Assembly (NCBI GenBank): GCA_022560215.1
Contig: JADFTO010000072.1
Coordinates: 1 to 11,123 of the forward strand
DNA length: 11,123 nucleotides
Reading direction: 5' to 3'
Origin: Pseudomonadota bacterium
Lineage (GTDB): Bacteria > Pseudomonadota > Alphaproteobacteria > Rhodospirillales > 2-02-FULL-58-16
Part shown: positions 10,427-11,123 of the stretch, piece after piece
Numbering within the stretch: position 1 is the stretch's first letter
Layout: every line of letters starts with the position of its first letter
Made by a program: the position numbers and the translations under genes
The notes under the pieces: model-generated
Told to the model about the DNA's origin: nothing
Seen by the model: only the letters and a program-made list of their open reading frames with translations
Database searches by the model: none

Positions 10427-10547
10427 GCTCTATTTCCATAAGTCAGAGCACCGGACTGACGGATCGCGAATCTGCGATCAATCCGGATTCGCTCTAGGCC
10501 CGACGTTCCTTGGGGAGTCGGCGGGGACAACCCGGCGTGAATGCCGG
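10427..10547. repeat. Cluster of short inverted repeats in non-coding DNA
   Basis: Several arms pair in order: GCTCT 10427-10431 with AGAGC 10445-10449; that AGAGC alternatively with GCTCT 10491-10495, enclosing CCGGA 10451-10455 with TCCGG 10482-10486; GATCGC 10462-10467 with GCGATC 10474-10479; GCGAATC 10466-10472 with GATTCGC 10486-10492; CCGAC 10500-10504 with GTCGG 10517-10521; CCGGC 10532-10536 with GCCGG 10543-10547. Some are mutually exclusive. The block resembles the palindromic intergenic repeats known in alphaproteobacteria, or could be a structured RNA. Confidence 0.5.
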
Positions 10548-10710
10548 TGGCGGCGGGGCGTCGCTTAATTTGAATTTCCAAACGACTAAAGTTATGTAAT
10601 CCATTCTTTTTAAAGCATTAATCTATTCACAATACGCTCGCCGTCGCCTGCTGCCGCTGATTCTTCTCCGCTTAAACCGCCCTTCAAGAGCGGGTGGCAA
10701 TCCTTTGAAA

Positions 10711-10726
10711 ACACTATATCTTGTGA
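10711..10726. promoter_or_regulatory. NrdR-box-like site 1
   Basis: ACACTATATCTTGTGA agrees with 14 of 16 positions of the NrdR-box consensus as I know it (acaCwAtATaTwGtgt). NrdR is the ATP/dATP-responsive repressor of ribonucleotide reductase genes, and nrdJ starts 153 bp downstream. Confidence 0.7.
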
Positions 10727-10742
10727 TTTTTCCCATGTTTGG

Positions 10743-10758
10743 CCACAAAATATTGTTG
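10743..10758. promoter_or_regulatory. NrdR-box-like site 2
   Basis: The core ACAAAATATTGT matches 11 of 12 core consensus positions, and 12 of 16 overall. It begins exactly 32 bp after site 1, close to three helical turns, the kind of phasing expected for paired NrdR boxes. Confidence 0.68.
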
Positions 10759-10784
10759 CGTCCAGGCAAGGGATGGGATACATA
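10756..10784 (+). promoter_or_regulatory. Possible nrdJ promoter
   Basis: TTGCGT (10756-10761) and TACATA (10779-10784) are 17 bases apart, a weak sigma70-like match (the -10 only 3 of 6). It overlaps NrdR-like sites 2 and 3, which is the main reason to consider it. The leader would be about 90 bases. Confidence 0.28.
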
Positions 10785-10790
10785 TTGTGT
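10775..10790. promoter_or_regulatory. NrdR-box-like site 3 (half-conserved)
   Basis: The right half (ATATTGTGT) is a full match while the left half is degenerate, giving 11 of 16. It starts exactly 32 bp after site 2, and it covers the proposed -10 region of nrdJ, a good place for repression. Confidence 0.45.
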
Positions 10791-10879
10791 CCCTTCAGCT
10801 TCACTAATACGTGATGTTGTGGTCGATTTCGGGGGACCGCGGTCGCCAGGGGGAGATGTTTCAGGCCAAGGGGGGGGCC

Positions 10880-11123
10880 ATGCGGATCACACGACAATTC
10901 ACCCAGGAAGGCCGACCGCTTTACGATTCCATAGACTTCCGCACCGCATCCAGCGAAATCCGCAATCCGGACGGCTCGGTGGTGTTCCGGCTGGACGAAA
11001 TGGAGGTTCCGGCCGCCTGGTCCCAGGTCGCCTGCGACGTGCTGGCCCAGAAATATTTCCGTAAGGCCGGGGTCCCGGCCAAGCTCAAGTGCGTCGAGGA
11101 AGAGGATGTTCCGTCCTGGCTGT
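10880..11123 (+). CDS. nrdJ: Vitamin B12-dependent (class II) ribonucleotide reductase, 5' part
   Basis: The first 81 codons are present before the window ends. NrdJ reduces ribonucleotides to deoxyribonucleotides with an adenosylcobalamin-generated radical, with or without oxygen. The start MRITRQFTQEG, then IDFRTASSEIRNPDGSVVFR, WSQVACDVLAQKYFRKAGVP and EEEDVPSWL are typical of the N-terminal region of the large alphaproteobacterial NrdJ. The catalytic cysteines and the cobalamin site lie beyond the window. The ATG at 10880 follows an AAG and a run of eight G (10870-10877) that serves as the ribosome binding site at short spacing. Three NrdR-box-like sites upstream suggest repression by NrdR when dATP is plentiful. 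Confidence 0.92.
   Translation, partial: MRITRQFTQEGRPLYDSIDFRTASSEIRNPDGSVVFRLDEMEVPAAWSQVACDVLAQKYFRKAGVPAKLKCVEEEDVPSWL

Larger units (their letters stand above)
10110..10879. other. Non-coding region between the FixJ-like gene and nrdJ
   Basis: About 770 bases separate these divergent genes. The region holds the tandem repeat, the possible FixJ-like promoter, the hairpin block (10381-10547), the three NrdR-like sites and a weak nrdJ promoter. I find no protein with recognisable features in any frame and no tRNA-like or CRISPR structure. No B12-box (GCCACTG-type) sequence was seen. Confidence 0.6.

Noticed and set aside
10500..10879. Cobalamin riboswitch before nrdJ
   Set aside because: Class II reductase genes can have one, but I found no B12-box-like GCCACTG sequence or the usual receptor core; the GC-rich hairpins here do not fit.
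10705..11064. 119-codon plus-strand frame over the nrdJ start
   Set aside because: It runs through the NrdR-like sites and in a different frame from the clear NrdJ protein; no recognisable domain.

Overview
The window looks like chromosomal DNA of a high-G+C alphaproteobacterium, most likely of the Rhodospirillales type. The main reasons are a bacterial NDUFA12-type complex I subunit, a DUF2155 secreted protein, aat next to accC/accB, and the start of an adenosylcobalamin-dependent (class II) ribonucleotide reductase. This assignment is inferred from protein content and gene order; no taxonomic search was possible.

Layout. (1) 1-2426, plus strand: the end of accB (biotin carrier), all of accC (biotin carboxylase) and aat (leucyl/phenylalanyl-tRNA-protein transferase). 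(2) 2360-4036, minus strand: NDUFA12-like gene, a 33-codon relic resembling the N-terminus of mlaD, a SAM-dependent methyltransferase, and DUF2155. The DUF2155 gene runs tail-to-tail into aat with a 67-bp coding overlap. The methyltransferase appears to occupy the place where related genomes carry mlaD. (3) 4037-4594: a 558-bp divergent spacer with a strong G+C-rich inverted repeat (4122-4172) and a possible sigma70-type promoter. (4) 4595-10109: a signalling island. A membrane hybrid histidine kinase on the plus strand faces a set of response regulators on the minus strand: a FixJ-like transcription factor, an RpfG-like REC-HD-GYP cyclic-di-GMP phosphodiesterase, a CheY-like receiver with a basic tail, and a truncated DivK-like receiver. 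(5) 10110-10879: about 770 bp of non-coding DNA with a tandem 15-bp repeat, a run of successive hairpins, and three NrdR-box-like sites. (6) 10880-end: the start of nrdJ.

How it fits together. The accB-accC pair makes malonyl-CoA for fatty-acid synthesis; aat feeds the N-end-rule degradation route. The kinase has a periplasmic NMT1/THI5-like sensor that appears to have lost its middle, two PAS domains, a HisKA/HATPase core and a C-terminal receiver. Nearby regulators could carry its signal to transcription (FixJ-like), cyclic-di-GMP breakdown (HD-GYP) and protein-protein outputs. That wiring is inferred from proximity.

The observations most worth following are three NrdR-box-like sites spaced exactly 32 bp apart before nrdJ, the gutted sensor domain, the receiver remnant without a phospho-acceptor, the mlaD relic beside a possible replacement gene, and the hairpin-rich non-coding stretch at 10381-10547. 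I did not see a convincing wholly new system; the unusual features look like remodelling of known parts.
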